Part shown: piece after piece, positions 47,745 through 60,796 of the stretch
Position numbering within the stretch: position 1 is the first letter of the stretch
How the letters are laid out: every line of letters begins with the position of its first letter
DNA from: Castor canadensis
Lineage: Eukaryota; Chordata; Mammalia; Rodentia; Castoridae
Length of the DNA stretch: 64,000 nt
NCBI RefSeq assembly: GCF_047511655.1
Contig: NC_133402.1
Location: 67,460,951-67,524,950 of the forward strand
Direction of reading: 5' to 3'
Position numbers and translations under genes: made by a program
The notes under the pieces: model-generated
Database searches by the model: none
Told to the model about the DNA's origin: nothing
What the model saw: only the letters and a program-made list of their open reading frames with translations

Positions 47745-49665
47745 TACATTGTGCAATCTTTAAATCAGGTTAAACATCTTTCTTCTCGAACATTTTATCA
47801 TTTTCTTATAATGAAAACTGTTAAAATCCTTTCTTCTGGCTTTGGGAAATATGCAATGCACTGTATGGCTGTCTGCAGTCATCCCACTGGGCAACAGCCC
47901 AGTGCAACTTCTTATCCCTCTCTAACTGGTCAGCTGCTCACCATCACTCCCCACCTACTACTGTCTCCAGGTGGTCACCACCATTCTCCTCCCAACTTTC
48001 TATGGTATTTACAATGGTCTGTGCATCTCATGTTACATAACATAGAAAGCTGAAAGTAAAGACCTCAAGAAATGAATCCCTTCCTGGGATGCTATTTCAC
48101 TTTACAACATGGCGTCCACTTCCATTCATGCTGTTGCAAATGATAGGATGTCATTCTTTTTGTGACTGAATACTAATCCGTATGTATTGTAGCCCGATAG
48201 ATCTCTTAGGTTGTTTCCGTGTTTGGCTAGTGAAGAGTGCGTCAGTGAACATGGGAGTGCAGATGTCTCTTTTACATACTGATTTCATCTCTTTGGATGC
48301 ATAACCCCAGAAGTGATATTGCTGGTTCACTTGGTAGTTCTACTTTTAATTCTTGAAGGGCACCTCCATATTTTGTTTATCTTTAGTCCTTCTGAGATGC
48401 AATGATATCTTATTGTTGTTTTGATTTGCATTTCTGTGATGATCAGTGATATTGAGCAGGTCTTTACCCGATGGACATTCAAATGCCTGCTTTTAAGAAA
48501 TGTCTATTAGGCCTATAAAATAGCCCTTTTGATAGCAGGGTTATTTGGTGTTTGCTAATGAGTTGTTTGAGTTGCTCATACATTGTGGATATCAACCCTT
48601 TGTCACATGTATGGTTTGCAAATATTTGCTCCCAGTCTGTTCTTATCTCCTCATCCTGTTGATTGTTTCCTTTGTTGTACAGAAGCTTTATAGTTTGATA
48701 AAGTACCATTTTCTGTATTTGCTGTTGCTTCCTGGGGTTTAGGGTCTTATCCAAAAACTTCTTGTCCATTTCAATATCCTGAAACATTTCCTCTATGTTC
48801 CCTCCAAGTATTTTCATAGCTTCAGGTATTACATGTAAGTCTTCAGTACATTTGAATTTATTCTTCATAGGCAATTGTTTAGTGGCATTTATATTTTTCT
48901 GGTGGGACTATGGTTTGAATTCAGTGCTTTGCATTTGCAAAGTAGTCACTCTACCACTTGAGCAACAACTCTAGTCATTGAGTTTCTTTTTGTAACTGGT
49001 GAGAGATAGGGATTTGATTCATTCATTATATGGATATACAATTTTCCCAGCAAGTTCATTAAGAAGACTCCTTCTCAAATGTGTGTTCTGAGCCCCGTTG
49101 TTGAAAATCACTTGTTTGTGGATGCGTGCATTTACTTCTAGACTTTCTTTAATGTTCCATTGGTCTATGTCAATATCATGTTGTTTTGATTATTACAGTT
49201 TTATAGTATGTTTCTTCTGATAGTATAATTCCTTCTGACTTTTTTCTCTTACAATGGCCTTGGCTATTTGGGAGATCATACAATATTTGTTATTACATAC
49301 AAATTTAGGATTTTTTTTCTAGCTCTGTGAAGAATGTTATTGGTATCTGAAGTAGGGATTGCATTGAATCTGTAGGTTGCTTTAGATGGTATGGACATTT
49401 TTGTTAAAATTCTTAGAATCCTTGAACACAGGATGTCTTTTCACATTTTTTTTTTGTTGAGGAAGAGTCATTTCCTGATTCTTTTGTCAATGTCTTATAG
49501 TTTTCATTACACAGTTCTTTCATCTCTTTAGTTATAGTTCTTCCCAGGTATTTTACTATTTTTGTAGCTATTGTAAATGGAGTTGCTTTCTTGATGTCTA
49601 TTTCCGATGATTCACTATTGGTGTATAAAAACCCTGTTTATGTATGTTACAGGGTTTTATTTCTA
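47745..49665 (-). mobile_element. ancient L1M element, partial
   Basis: The left part resembles the inverse of an L1M 3' UTR (cattttatcattttcttata, gtctgcagtcatcccactg). From about 48090 the inverse of ORF2 follows (acttccattcatgctgttgc, ttgttttgatttgcatttct). A 131-codon minus frame (48479-48874) covers part of ORF2. More diverged than L1-A and L1-B, and truncated at both ends. One SINE has inserted at 48894. Confidence 0.7.
48894..48977 (-). repeat. tRNA-derived SINE inside the old L1
   Basis: ttctggtgggactatggttt starts the inverse tail side, and ctaccacttgagcaacaact marks the inverted head. The L1 sequence continues on both sides. Confidence 0.75.
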
Positions 49666-49687
49666 TCAAGTCTTCTGTGACTTTATT

Positions 49688-49905
49688 TTCTGCTGGGACT
49701 GGGACTTGCATCTTAAGTCAGGGCTCTGCTCTTACAAACAGGTGCTCAACCCCTTGAGCCATGCTGCCTCCAGTACATTTTACTCCGGTTATTTTAGGGA
49801 AGAGATCTCAAGAAGTGTTTGTCAAGGCTGGCCTCTAATCCCCAATCCTCCCAATCTCAGCCTCCCAAGTAGCTAGGATTACAGGTGTGGGCTACTGCAC
49901 CCAGC
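49688..49905 (-). repeat. composite SINE: one 7SL-like unit plus tRNA-like unit
   Basis: The tRNA-like half (49688-49770: ctgggacttgcatcttaagt, cccttgagccatgctgcctc) is followed by a B1-like half (49771-49905: ggctggcctctaatcc, cctcccaagtagctaggatt, acaggtgtgggctactgca). Same arrangement as 23520-23740. Confidence 0.8.
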
Positions 49906-50422
49906 TCATATGCTGGTTTTTATCTCCCTGATTTCTGATAATAAAACTCCTCACTATCATTTAAATAAACATGGAGATCAAATTTCTTTTCAAAGCAATT
50001 TTGGCCAGCACCAAGGTGACAGGGGAGAGACTGTTCATGATAGAGGTGATGATTCCTGGCAAGCAAACAAATTAAACCCCTCATTACAGATCCTCCAATG
50101 ACCTTCCTTTGATCCAGGCACCTTGTTCAAATAAACAATTATACTATCTTATACAGATGGTGTAAAGATGGCCTGTTTTACTTAAAAGTAGCAAGTTTCT
50201 TTTTTTAACTTACTATCTTATATCCCATCACAGCTATGTTTCTTCCCAGTCCTAGCCAAGAAAGCCTGTCCATGTCACTGAAATCTCTAAGACTAGAAAT
50301 TTTCTGAGGGAAGAGGAGCACTGGTGCATGTTGTCCTTTGGTTCTGCTGTCCCCTTTCTATCCCAAATCTAGCCTGGGTCCATTCACAAATTGAATGATC
50401 AGGGTAGCATTTAACCTTTCTT
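49906..50422. other. no gene recognised
   Basis: Unassigned sequence between a SINE and a simple repeat. Confidence 0.5.
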
Positions 50423-50640
50423 CCATTTCTTCTTTCCTTCCTTCCTTCCTTCCTCCCTCCCTCCCTTCCTTTTTTTTCCTCTCTCCCTCCCTTCTTCCCT
50501 CCATCCCTCTCTCCTCCCTCCCTTCCTTCCTTTGTTCCTTTGTTCCTTCTTTCATTTGTTCTTTCCTTCCCTTCCCCTTTTATCCCTTCCTTCCTTCTTT
50601 CCTTCCTTCCTTCCTCCCTACCTCCCTCTTTCTTTTGTTG
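50423..50640. repeat. CCTT/CCCT polypyrimidine tract
   Basis: About 215 bp of interrupted (CCTT)n and (CCCT)n with very few purines on the plus strand. The overlapping frames (127 codons minus, rich in Glu/Gly/Arg/Lys; 95 codons plus, rich in Ser/Pro/Leu) are low-complexity artefacts. Confidence 0.95.
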
Positions 50641-51784
50641 TTTTTCCCTAGTGTTTCCTTGCATCTTAAGCGGCACATGTAGGTCATTTTTAAATGAATG
50701 AATATATAGATGAATTAATTAATCAGCAATTATAACAAATAAATGAACAGTTTGAATTAATATCCCATAACACATTTCCTATATTAATCACTTACATTTA
50801 GTTACCTTGTAGTAGAAATAATTATAAGATTATTACATGCTTCTTATAAATATGTGTTGAAACTGTTACTCATTGTTGATTAGGAAAAACATTCTAATAT
50901 TGAGTAAAACTTTTAAAAAAATCTTCCAAACTATTAAGGACTTTTTTTCTGGAGCAGCAGACACCTTAAAATGCAGAACAGCAGTCCATGGAAGAAGATT
51001 TTTAGCAAAACACATATTTCAGTTTAAAGAGAGCTGTGAAAACCTGCCTGATAAACAAAACAGCTTTGCTTCTTCAAAGTTTTCAAGGCTGGTGACCCTG
51101 GGGAAGGCATATTAAACTCAATGAAGAAAAAAATTAAATCATAAAAGTTGAATAAGTCAAAATATAAAATATTCAATTATTATTTCCTGTGGGATTTGTT
51201 TTGTAAATATTTCATCCACAGTCCACACTCAGCCTCTTCTCCTTCCCATCTCCTAAAGGCACTCTGGGGAGTGAGCCCACTCAGCTGTTTGGCTTCCTTT
51301 TAGTCCTCTTATAATTTATTAAGTGATGTTTTTAGAAACATAAGTACTTCAAGTTTTCTGCCTTACCATTTGGTGTGTTGTTTCTTTCACCCACAGAATT
51401 GCTGCAATTAGCTATATAAAAAGGATCCATCAGTCCACCCTCTGGGGTTTTAGCCACAGTTGTTCCCTTCATGGATTCTCCTCCAGGCTTTCCTCTTTAA
51501 ATGTCCCAATGTGACATCACTGTCCCATGATGGAGGGGATTTTGTTTCACTTAATATTCAGAAACCTGAAGTGGTTCTTATTTATGTTCTAATTCCTAAG
51601 GTAACAATGTAGACGTTGGAGTTCATCTCGTTACTTTTCTACTATGTACTTGTTCATGAAATAGCCCTCAAGGGAAATACTGATTAATAGTTAAGATTCA
51701 TTACACATGAATACCTTCTACAGACTGAGCCTATGTCAGAATTAGCGGCCTATAGCTTAGATGTGTGTTAATACTCTATTGCCG
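50641..51784. other. no gene recognised
   Basis: AT-rich unassigned DNA. The 80-codon plus frame at 50873-51115 has no recognised motif. Confidence 0.5.
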
Positions 51785-52205
51785 GGTTTTTATCTTTTTC
51801 TGTGTTTTTATTAGTATAGTTGTACAGGGGAGTTCGTTTTGACATTTCCATATGTACAGGTGTTATACCCCAGTTTAGTTCCTCCCTTCCATTATTCTCC
51901 TTCTTACCCTATTCCCCTTCCTAAGGTGGCTTCAACAGATTTCAGTGTTCCATATTCATACTTGTAGAAAAAGTACATAACCATATTCGCCCTCATTGCC
52001 CTCCTCATTCACCCTCCCCCTTCCGTTAGCGCCCTCCCCCTAACACGACCTGCTTTGCATTTCTGTCCCTCATTGTTTAACTGGGGGACATTGTTCAGTG
52101 GGGTCTTGCTTGGTACCTTACCTGTAAGTATATTGTGCTTAAATTAGTCTGACCCCTCTTTTACTCTTCTTCACCCTTTCCCCCTACCTTACATTGTTCA
52201 ACAGC
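51785..52205 (-). repeat. L1 3' UTR fragment (distinct subfamily)
   Basis: tttttattagtatagttgta, then tgacatttccatatgtacag and repeated C-rich blocks (cctcccttcc, cctccccctaacac) are typical of an inverted rodent L1 3' UTR. No ORF2 follows, so it is 5'-truncated. It differs from the 3' UTRs of L1-A and L1-B. Confidence 0.6.
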
Positions 52206-53760
52206 TTTAAATCAAAAACTTGGTAGTCATTCACCATATCCAAATGATCTTTCTATCTCAGCAATAGGGAAAATGGTTTTTCCAGTAAACCCAAATTATC
52301 AGAATGTGTTAGCATGAGACACATCTTTTATGATAAATATATTTCCATCAAAGATGCTGTAGAACAAAATGTGAAATTATAACTCATGCTTTTCACCTGA
52401 TTTAAGCAAAGTATGCATGTGATAATCATAAATTATCCAAAACACAAATTTAAAGCAAGTCATTAAAAAAAATGACAGGTTCTCATTGGCCTGTAAAACA
52501 TGCTTCAGCAAAATAGAATTCCTACAAAAAGAAGTGGCATCTGCCATGGCCAAGATTCAGGGTGGTTTCCTCATTAGGCCACAAAAGTTTGGCTCTGAGA
52601 ATTGAAACTAGAAATTAATTTACCACTTAATATCATTTAATAAACTATTTTTCTATTTAGATCCGCTCAAGTACATTCTGTGGGTTGCAACTAAAAAGCC
52701 TTGACTGATATGAAAGGTTCATTATGCTCATAAGAAGATTGGGACATTTCTTTACACCCCATAAGACTGGAAGAAAAATAAAGCAATATTCAATAAGTAA
52801 ACCAAAGCCATTGGTACTTTTTGCATGAAACAATTCAAGACTAAATATCCATCCAAGATAAATTCTGCATTCAAATTTTGCTTTGTGCTCATTCAGAGGT
52901 ACAGTGGAAAATGTGTTTCTCCTCACCCTCTAAAGTACCGTTACTGGAATCGTTTTGCTCAAATGAGGTGAGAAAAACAAAAAGAAGAAATGATCTTAAA
53001 ATAGCAACACAATAAAAGTCTTGGAAGGACAAATTAAATGCCAGTAGATCATCATTTCCATACTGAAAAAAATCAATATACAACAGTCATTTGAAGAAGT
53101 CAAAGTGACAAGAAAAATGGCAAGGAAAAGTGTTTAAGACTGAATTATGAGACACCATTTCGTACAGTGCACTAGTAAAGCCAGAATAGTGATTAGGTAT
53201 AGTCAATCCACCCATTTTTATTTACACTGCACTGTGCCGTTCATTCACTAATGCTGAAATATACAGATGACTACCAAGATGGCTCTTGTTCATCCTGAAG
53301 ACTCTTGACATCAAATAGCACTGCAACCACCCCAGGGTGGTAGACTATTATCAAACTGATTTGTGTGCTATCTCAAGGATACTTTTAACTTCCTAGCCCC
53401 AGCACATGAGTACAATACAAAATTCAACCACGAATGAAAAATTTAGCTCAAAAAGAACATCTTGGCAACAAGTACAGTTGTAAGTTAACAATTGAAATCA
53501 GAAAATAGACAGAGGAAAGTTAACGAATATTTGCCCACCCCTCAATAAAAAAATCACTATTCTTGCATGTCTATAAGGGATACACAAAAAGAGAAAGACG
53601 AAAAGAAGCTGTGTTTTGAATTTGAGTACTCACATGAATTAATCTATCCAGATTAGATAAACCAATTTTTTTCAGTCTATTAGTTGATTTTGACAGTATT
53701 TAATAAGAGACTTTGCTGTTCAAGTACTGCAAGTGGGAAAATTCAGTCCTTTTGTTTGTG
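52206..53760. other. no gene recognised
   Basis: AT-rich, with short open frames only (89 codons or less) and no identified repeat. Confidence 0.5.
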
Positions 53761-53877
53761 TTTTATTTTGAGATAGGATCTCACTGTCTTTGCACAGGCT
53801 GGCCACAAACTCGCCATACTCCTGCCTCTGCCTCTTGAGTAGCTGGAATTACAGGCATGGACCACAATGCCTGGTTT
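53761..53877 (-). repeat. B1-like (7SL-derived) SINE
   Basis: The plus strand reads gagataggatctcactgtct, caggctggccacaaactcgc, cttgagtagctggaattaca and ggcatggaccac, the inverse of a B1 monomer. Confidence 0.85.
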
Positions 53878-55487
53878 AATAGGAAGTTTCTAAAAATGAC
53901 AATATGAAAAAAAAATCACCTACTTGATAAGCTAATGGAGAAGCACATCTAACATCAGAGATTCCCTCTCTAGGTGGTCTGTTATATTTAATGTACTAAC
54001 ATTATTGAATGAATACTAACTCGTTTACATGGAGTTACCATGTTGAGATGTTAGCTGGTGGTTTTTTTTTTTCTCCCATTTTCACTCACAGACACCTTCA
54101 TTTTTACTTAAAAGCATCTTTCAACTTCTCTCTGACAGCCCCCACCATCAGCATGGTCTGAAGGACTCACTGCAGTTTCCCGTGAAGATGCATTACTGAA
54201 AGAAGTAGTGATAAGTACAAACTTTTGAGTCGGACTCTTTGAGTTCAAATGCCAGCTTTGTAAGATAGTAATAAAATAATTTGGGGCAACTTATTTAATT
54301 TCTGTGTGCCTTAGTTTCCTCACAAACAAAATGTTTGCTGCTGCTAGTTATGACTGTGATTAAAATTCACTAATTTCAGCATTTGAACACAAGTTTCCTG
54401 TAGTTTTCCTACTCCTAAAGACCAAATCAAAAGACACAATGTGCAAGAGAAGAGTAGAGTGATTCAAGCAGGGAGTACAAGACAAGCACCATTCATCAGC
54501 TCCCCCTGAAGGAAGAGCAGGTGTGGGGTACTCTGAACCCAGAGGCTGGCCCATCTCTGACAATCACTCCGTTATACATGATGGTACCTGTCCCTTGAGA
54601 CTCTACCCAGGTCCCCGGTCTACACCCCAATCCCACTCCAGCAACAAAGTCACACCTAACAGCCTAGGACTCTTTTGTAGTCCTCCAGAAAGAAAGGTGA
54701 CTACTTGGAGTGAGGAGGTGGTGGCACACAGGGAAAGCCTCCCATTGGTTCGGAATCAGTCTAATATCCTACTAAACTGGAATGGCAATGAACTATGGCA
54801 TATTTACTGAATTTTGACTATACTTCTACTAATTTCTCTAGAACTTCTCAAGGACATTTTCATACTACATACAGTTTCTACTAATCTTTCTATATGTAGG
54901 ACTTTACCATACTCTTCTTAACTCTTCTTAAACTTCAGAGTTTAATCCTCCAGTCCTTCTTTCCAAGATGTCATGGTGAAGTCTACCAAAGACAATTTTT
55001 AAAAAGATCCATGACTGGATTTTGATTTAGGCTTTCTATAATAAAACAAGGCATCCAGGTATGTAAGAGGAGTCTTGCAGTGAAACATCAGACCTAAATT
55101 TGAATGGCCCCTGCTACCTACTGGTACTTATGATCATGTCAAGTCATGCAATCTTTTTGACACCTCAGTGTCTTCATATGTAAAAGGAAAAACACCACAT
55201 TAGGACCTTACAGAATTATTTTAAGAACTCAATGACATAATAAAAGTGAACATATTTTAAAGCTATAAAATAGTCTAAAATTATCTGGCATAACCTTACA
55301 GGATAAATCTGTGTCAGCTGTTGCCTTGTAAATGTCCCTCAAAAAATCAACATAAACTCATTCCCTCCAGAGAAATGCACACTTTTATGCAGGAAGATAG
55401 CTCTGAATTTTGGCAGGAATAGTAAGTGCTTTTCTTGGAATTTTTTTTTACTATCTACAGGAAAACTTGCTTATCCTGTTTAGTGGT
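53878..55487. other. no gene recognised
   Basis: Unassigned. The 95-codon plus frame (54523-54810) lies in GC-richer sequence but shows no domain or splice signals that I can support. Confidence 0.5.
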
Positions 55488-55847
55488 TGTCTTAGTTGGT
55501 TTGTGTTGCTATTACAGAATACTATAGACTTGGTAATCTGTAAAAAAATAGAGATTTATTTCTTGCAGTTCTGGAAGCTGAGAAGTCCAAGATCAAGAGG
55601 GTGCCATGTGGCAAGAACACTCTTGCTGTGTTACCCCATGGTGAAAATAGAGGCAAGAAGGAAACGAATGCCCACAGGCAGAAATGTGGGGACATGGGGG
55701 AAGGAAAGAAGACAAGGCACCCAAACTCACCAGGAACCTACTCCCTTGCAAACCAATCTGCTTTCATCCATGAACCCTCATGACTTAATCACCTCTTAAA
55801 GGTTTCACCTCTCAACACTGCTGAGATTAAAGTTTCCAACACATGAA
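55488..55847 (-). repeat. MaLR LTR, nearly complete
   Basis: Starts tgtcttagttggtttgtgtt on the plus strand, with tggtaatctgtaaaaaaata, agttctggaagctgagaagt, tgaaccctcatgacttaatc and aagtttccaacacatg. The last 20-30 bp of the LTR are missing or unrecognisable. The 129-codon plus frame over it is not a gene. Confidence 0.75.
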
Positions 55848-57009
55848 CAGTGGAAGACATACTGGAGTCAGAGGAATGTTTAAAATGGTTCTGGCCAATT
55901 TCTTAATAGAATAACTGGTAAAAGGCAATAAAGAAAAAAGTGTTAATTTAACTTATTTTGCTGCACAAGAAAAGAATTAAAAACAATACTTCTAGGATTC
56001 TAAAGAGAAAAGGTCAAACACATACACAACCCCTTTATTACATGGAAAACAGAAGTTATTTTGTCTTACAATAAGACTGCAAAATAAAATAATAGAGATG
56101 GATACCAATGAATATTTGTTGCAATGAAAATCTGAAAGATAGTGAAATAACAGCTGTGTTCCTGTCCCATGTCTTACAATGGCAATAGTAAGGTTATTTT
56201 GTTATTAGGAGTCCATTTTGGTTCAAAAGAACAACTCAAGAGCAGTTTGGCACACTTATCATCATTTTGCAAGCTAGTATTTATTAAACCAAAATCCTCA
56301 TTGGTCAGGACTTGATTACCCAGTTTGTAAATTGTTTAGGTCTTTTTTCTGTCATCTCGCTTAATCTTTCTGTGTCCTGAGTTTGGTCATTTCATTGTTA
56401 ATTAGCGTCTGAACCGAATGGTGGGTAGAGGAAGTAAAAAGAAATGCACAATGTTATGTGGTGTCTTGTAAGCAATCTGTACAAAGTCTTATGAGCTAAT
56501 TTTGAATTGGCATGGATTAATTGCAGATTTCTATATTACATTATGTTTAGGTTCTTCCCTAACTTCTCTCATTTAATTGACAAAATTCTATTTCCTTTAC
56601 TGGAAAATGGTACTAACTATATTTTAAATTCTACAAAAACATTTATTTCAAATGTGTAACAGTGGTACATAATTCCTCACAATCTATAATTCACATTTCT
56701 TGATTTTTCAGTTCTATGATTGCCTGCATTGTGAATTCTGTAGGCATGTTACTAGAACTAACCAACAAATGAAGACTAGCATCATTCCTACCAGTGAATA
56801 CACCAATAAATGGAAAAATCAATCAATAAAAATACATTATTTAAAGTAAAAATGAAATACAGAATATGAGACTTATGGAGAGAAAGGATTAATAATTGTA
56901 AAAATATACTAATACATTTATTCATTAGGGAAACTGTCATGTACCCCAGATTAATGTCCCAATCTAATACAATTCCCACACTCATCTTTCCAGGGCCTTT
57001 ACTGTCAGT
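55848..57009. other. no gene recognised
   Basis: AT-rich unassigned DNA. Confidence 0.5.
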
Positions 57010-57250
57010 CGTGGGCATTCTTTGGCTTGCAGAGGCAACACCTCCATCCTGGCCTCTGATCCCATGGTGTTCTCTCCATGTCTCCTCTTTTTAAAGATCC
57101 CAGTCATGTTGCACTATGGACCTACCTAATGACTTCATTTTATTGTTTGACATCTGGGAAGATCCTGCTTCTTAATAAGGTCACATTCCAAAGTAGTGAC
57201 AACCTGGTCTTCAATATATTTTTTGGAAGAAATAATTCAACCCACAGTAC
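57010..57250 (-). repeat. MLT1-like LTR fragment
   Basis: ggcattctttggcttgcaga, cctctttttaaagatcccag, ataaggtcacattccaaagt and aataattcaacccacagta follow the inverted MLT1 order. The left third of the LTR is absent. Confidence 0.65.
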
Positions 57251-58032
57251 CAGGTATATGCTGTCATCAATTGAATATTAAATGAAATTATGTATGTATA
57301 ATCATCTATCTATCTACATATATATATGTGTGTGTGTCTTTGTATACCCAAATATTACACACCTGTACACATTACATATACACAGAGAGACATGGTTATA
57401 CCTATATTTGCAATTTTTCTCATTGTACCATATTAGTTTTTGACATCCGTGTGTTCAATCCAGTCTGCATCCTTTAATTCTCTACTGCATTAGTCATTTG
57501 TTGGCATTTGAGCCACAATCTTGACTGATTAGTCTAATGAAAGGAAATCGTCAAAATGGGCTCGTTTCTTAATCTAACAGCAACAGTGTGCTCTAACAAG
57601 AACAATCTGTGTACAGACCTTCCAAGTAATAAAAACAAAAATAGGATGGTGCTCTTTAGGATTGGTAAGATTTGACCTTTTTTATAATTTATGTACATAC
57701 CCAGTTTTTAAAAATAGGATGTTTGGTACTAATTAAAAAGGAATAAATCTAAAACCTCACCTTCAGTAGCATGTCAAAATTTTCCAGGAAACAAATCAGG
57801 GAATATAATTCTTATAAAACAACCTATGGCCAAGTGAAACAACTGTGAAGCAGGAGTATGACAGGATACTTGTGGCTAATACGTAACAAAGCAGGCATTT
57901 ATAAATTAGAGATTCTGCGTCATCAGTAAATATGTATGGAGTAGCTATTATTTGCAAGATCCATGTATCAAGTTCTTACGCAAAACACTTTACTAATTTT
58001 ACGTATATAACTTGTATTAAGAACTTCTGTGT
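57251..58032. other. no gene recognised
   Basis: Contains a short (TA)/(GT) tract near 57298-57338; otherwise unassigned. Confidence 0.5.
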
Positions 58033-58177
58033 AAACCATGCATGGTGATGCACTCCTGTAATCCCATCTCTCAGGAGGCTGAAGCAGGACATGAGTTCCA
58101 GGCCAGTCTGGGCTGCAGTGTGAGTTTGAGACCACGCTGGAGCTAAACACTGAGACCCTGTCTCAAAAAGAAAAAGA
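58033..58177 (+). repeat. B1-like SINE with internal duplication
   Basis: aaccatgcatggtgatgcac, then cctgtaatcccatctctcag and gaccctgtctcaaaaag. The segment gagttccaggccagtctggg is followed by a diverged second copy (gagtttgagaccacgctgga), like the ~29-bp internal duplication of rodent B1. Confidence 0.85.
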
Positions 58178-58392
58178 GCTTGTGATGGGGGAAGGGAGGA
58201 GAGGAGGAGCTATTAAGTAAATGTGTGAATTTCCTCAGAGACTAGCAAATTAATACACCGTTTTTATGTTATTTGTCTCAACTACTGACTTCAACAATAA
58301 GTAATTTCATTAGAGACAGATACGTCAAATTAACAAGTATTGAGCTGTATTTGTGCTTCTTACCTGCTCCTAATGCTATTTTGTGGTCATTT

Positions 58393-58509
58393 TTCAATAT
58401 CATCTTCCTTTTTTTCTTTTTGGCAGTACTAGGAGTTGAACTCACGGCCTTGCGTTTGCAAGGCAGGTGCTCCACTTGAGTCACTCCACCAGCCCTTCAA
58501 TATCATCTT
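58393..58509 (-). mobile_element. tRNA-derived SINE with perfect 14-bp TSD
   Basis: The SINE body spans about 58407-58495: the inverted tail is the T-rich run at 58407-58421, and the B and A boxes read gagttgaactca and ctccacttgagtcac on the plus strand. The flanks TTCAATATCATCTT at 58393-58406 and 58496-58509 are identical, showing L1-mediated insertion and a fairly young copy. Confidence 0.92.
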
Positions 58510-60264
58510 TGTGTCCCAAAAGTACAAGTCCTCACAGAGCACAGTCCCTCAGTCATTCTATCAAGAACACATGAGTCTACTCAGCAGCGGAGACCTTAGT
58601 CAATTTGCTTTCATTCTCACCACGACAAAAGTGCTATTTCTCTGCCCCACCTGCTGGACCATGCCAGCTGGATAGGTCCCAACTCTCTAAAAGTACCAAT
58701 TAAAATAAAAATAGCTAGCTCTGGAATATGTATCAAGGCACAGACTTGGAACCATATGATAAGGTATAAGTGATCATTATCCACACCTGCAGCCTGCTTT
58801 CCTTTGCCGGTGATGACTCAAAGATGATAATCTGTGGTGGCACAAAAGGCTGAAAAGTGAAAACACGAAACCTCAACTTTCTTAGGGACAATTAAATTTG
58901 ATCTTTTTTTAACACTAAGTCACTTACATTACAAGAGTAATACACTGCATTAATATGCCCGTCTTGAAACTTGTCAATTCTTTATCTACAACTCAATCAG
59001 AATATTTTCTATGTGTAGCAGGGAAAGGGCTTTAAAAATCAAGTCACTTATGAAGTCATTGTTCTGTAGTGTGATTTATATACATTCCTCTGTCTGAGGC
59101 TTTGACGCAGATTGCCTTGTTTCTGGAAATTATGGCCTGAAAGAATAATGTTATTATCCACTTCTATTAAAAACTCAAAATACGATGGCGTAACATGGAC
59201 AGGATGACAGAAATGAGGATTACTGTTTGAAAAAAGAAACAGGAAGGGACACAGCAGTCAGTCGTTCGTGTGAAGCAGGAATCTTACAGGCGCAGGCATT
59301 TTAGCAGTCTACCACCCAGGGGACAGGAGTTTCTGAGATTAGGTCAGAGTCCATTCTATGGGTAGAAAACCCTGTCCATTGTCCCATGTCTTGCCTTCTG
59401 CAAGATTCTTCATTTTCATTGATCTTGATTAAACGTTTGAAATGGATGTTGGAAAACATCCCCTCTTTGAACTGTAAATATTTTACAACCCTTTTTCTGT
59501 TTATGCAAGGTGACAAACATAGTTTTATGTCACAAAAATTCAAGACTTTTGCCTTGGGGCTCATGCTTCTGCAGCAGTACAATTCTTTCAAAAACTTCTA
59601 CTCAGTTTCATGTAGCAAGAGCCTCCCCATCTGAAGTTCAGTCTAAACCCCTTGACGTCCCTTACTGATGCAATTACAATGAACACAAGCTCACCGGAGA
59701 CAGATGGGTGAAAAGAGTATATTTTTACCTGATCTATGACCTGCACTGCTTTATCTAAGAAATCCAATTAGGATTTGGGGCAGGTGGGTATTTGTTGTTA
59801 TGTTGGTGGCATTTTAAAATCCCAGCTCCTGAAACTGAGACTTAGAAACAGCCTTTCCCACCATGTCCATTCTGAATTTCTGGACTTTTAGAATTTCTCT
59901 TATTTGTGTTAACAAATCCTGCCTACTCGTTCTTAAATTAGTATTGCCAAAACTACAAACAACTTCAAAAACATCCCAAGGGTTTTTGTTTGTTTGTTTG
60001 ATGATTGGTTGGATTTTTAATTTTTTTTCTTGTCTTACTTTTTTTTTTTTTCATGATCACATCCATAAGAGCTACTTTTTCACTGGACAGAAGCTCTCCC
60101 TCTCAACTCACTGCAGGCAAAAGTTGACTAAGTGCATTGTTTTCAAACAACTTGAGTCTCCATGACTTCCTGCCCTAATGTCACCTTCACCTGCTACCAA
60201 GGCCAGCATTCATCTGAGAAATTAATATTTGTTTTTTAAACAGTGTTCCAATTTTCAAAAGCTC
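58510..60264. other. no gene recognised
   Basis: Unassigned. The 96-codon minus and 82-codon plus frames at 59300-59634 overlap on opposite strands and carry no known domain. A T-rich/(GTTT) stretch lies at 59983-60052. Confidence 0.5.
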
Positions 60265-60796
60265 AATACTTTTTAAAAAATTATTCATTTATTCATATGT
60301 GCATACATTGTTTGGGTCATTTCGCCCCCTTGTCCCCATTCTCTACTTGCTCCCCCCTCTTCCCCCTCACTTCCAGGCTGAACCTGTTCTGCCCTTATCT
60401 CTAATTTTGTTGAACAGAAGACATAAGAATAATAAGAAAGACAAAGCGTTTTTGCTAGTTGAGTTAAGGATAGCTATACAGGGAGATTCCTAGCATTGCT
60501 TCCATGTGTAAATGTGTTACAACCCAGGCTGATTCATCTCTAACTGATCATTACAGTGGTTCCTGATCCCCTTCTCGTGTTGCCCTCTGTCACTTTAAGG
60601 TTTCTGTATTAGTTCCTCTGGAGTGGGGACATCAAACACTTTCATGTTTTGGGTTTTCTACCTATTCCTATACCTCCTGTATGTGCTCTCCCCTTGTCAT
60701 GTGATCCAAGTCCAACCACATTGCTGCCTTTGCCCTAGAACTAATGTCCACATATGAGAGAGAACATAGGATTTTTGGTCTTCTGAGCCTGGCAAT
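60265..60796 (-). repeat. L1 3' UTR fragment related to L1-A
   Basis: Shares blocks with the L1-A 3' UTR: cctcacttccaggctgaacc, aaagcgtttttgctagttga, ttcctagcattg, and at the ORF2 edge atgagagagaacataggatt and cttctgagcctggc. Truncated just after the ORF2 stop region, so a 5'-truncated insertion. Confidence 0.85.

Noticed and set aside
50293..50682. 127-codon minus and 95-codon plus frames
   Set aside because: Low-complexity translations of the CCTT/CCCT simple repeat.
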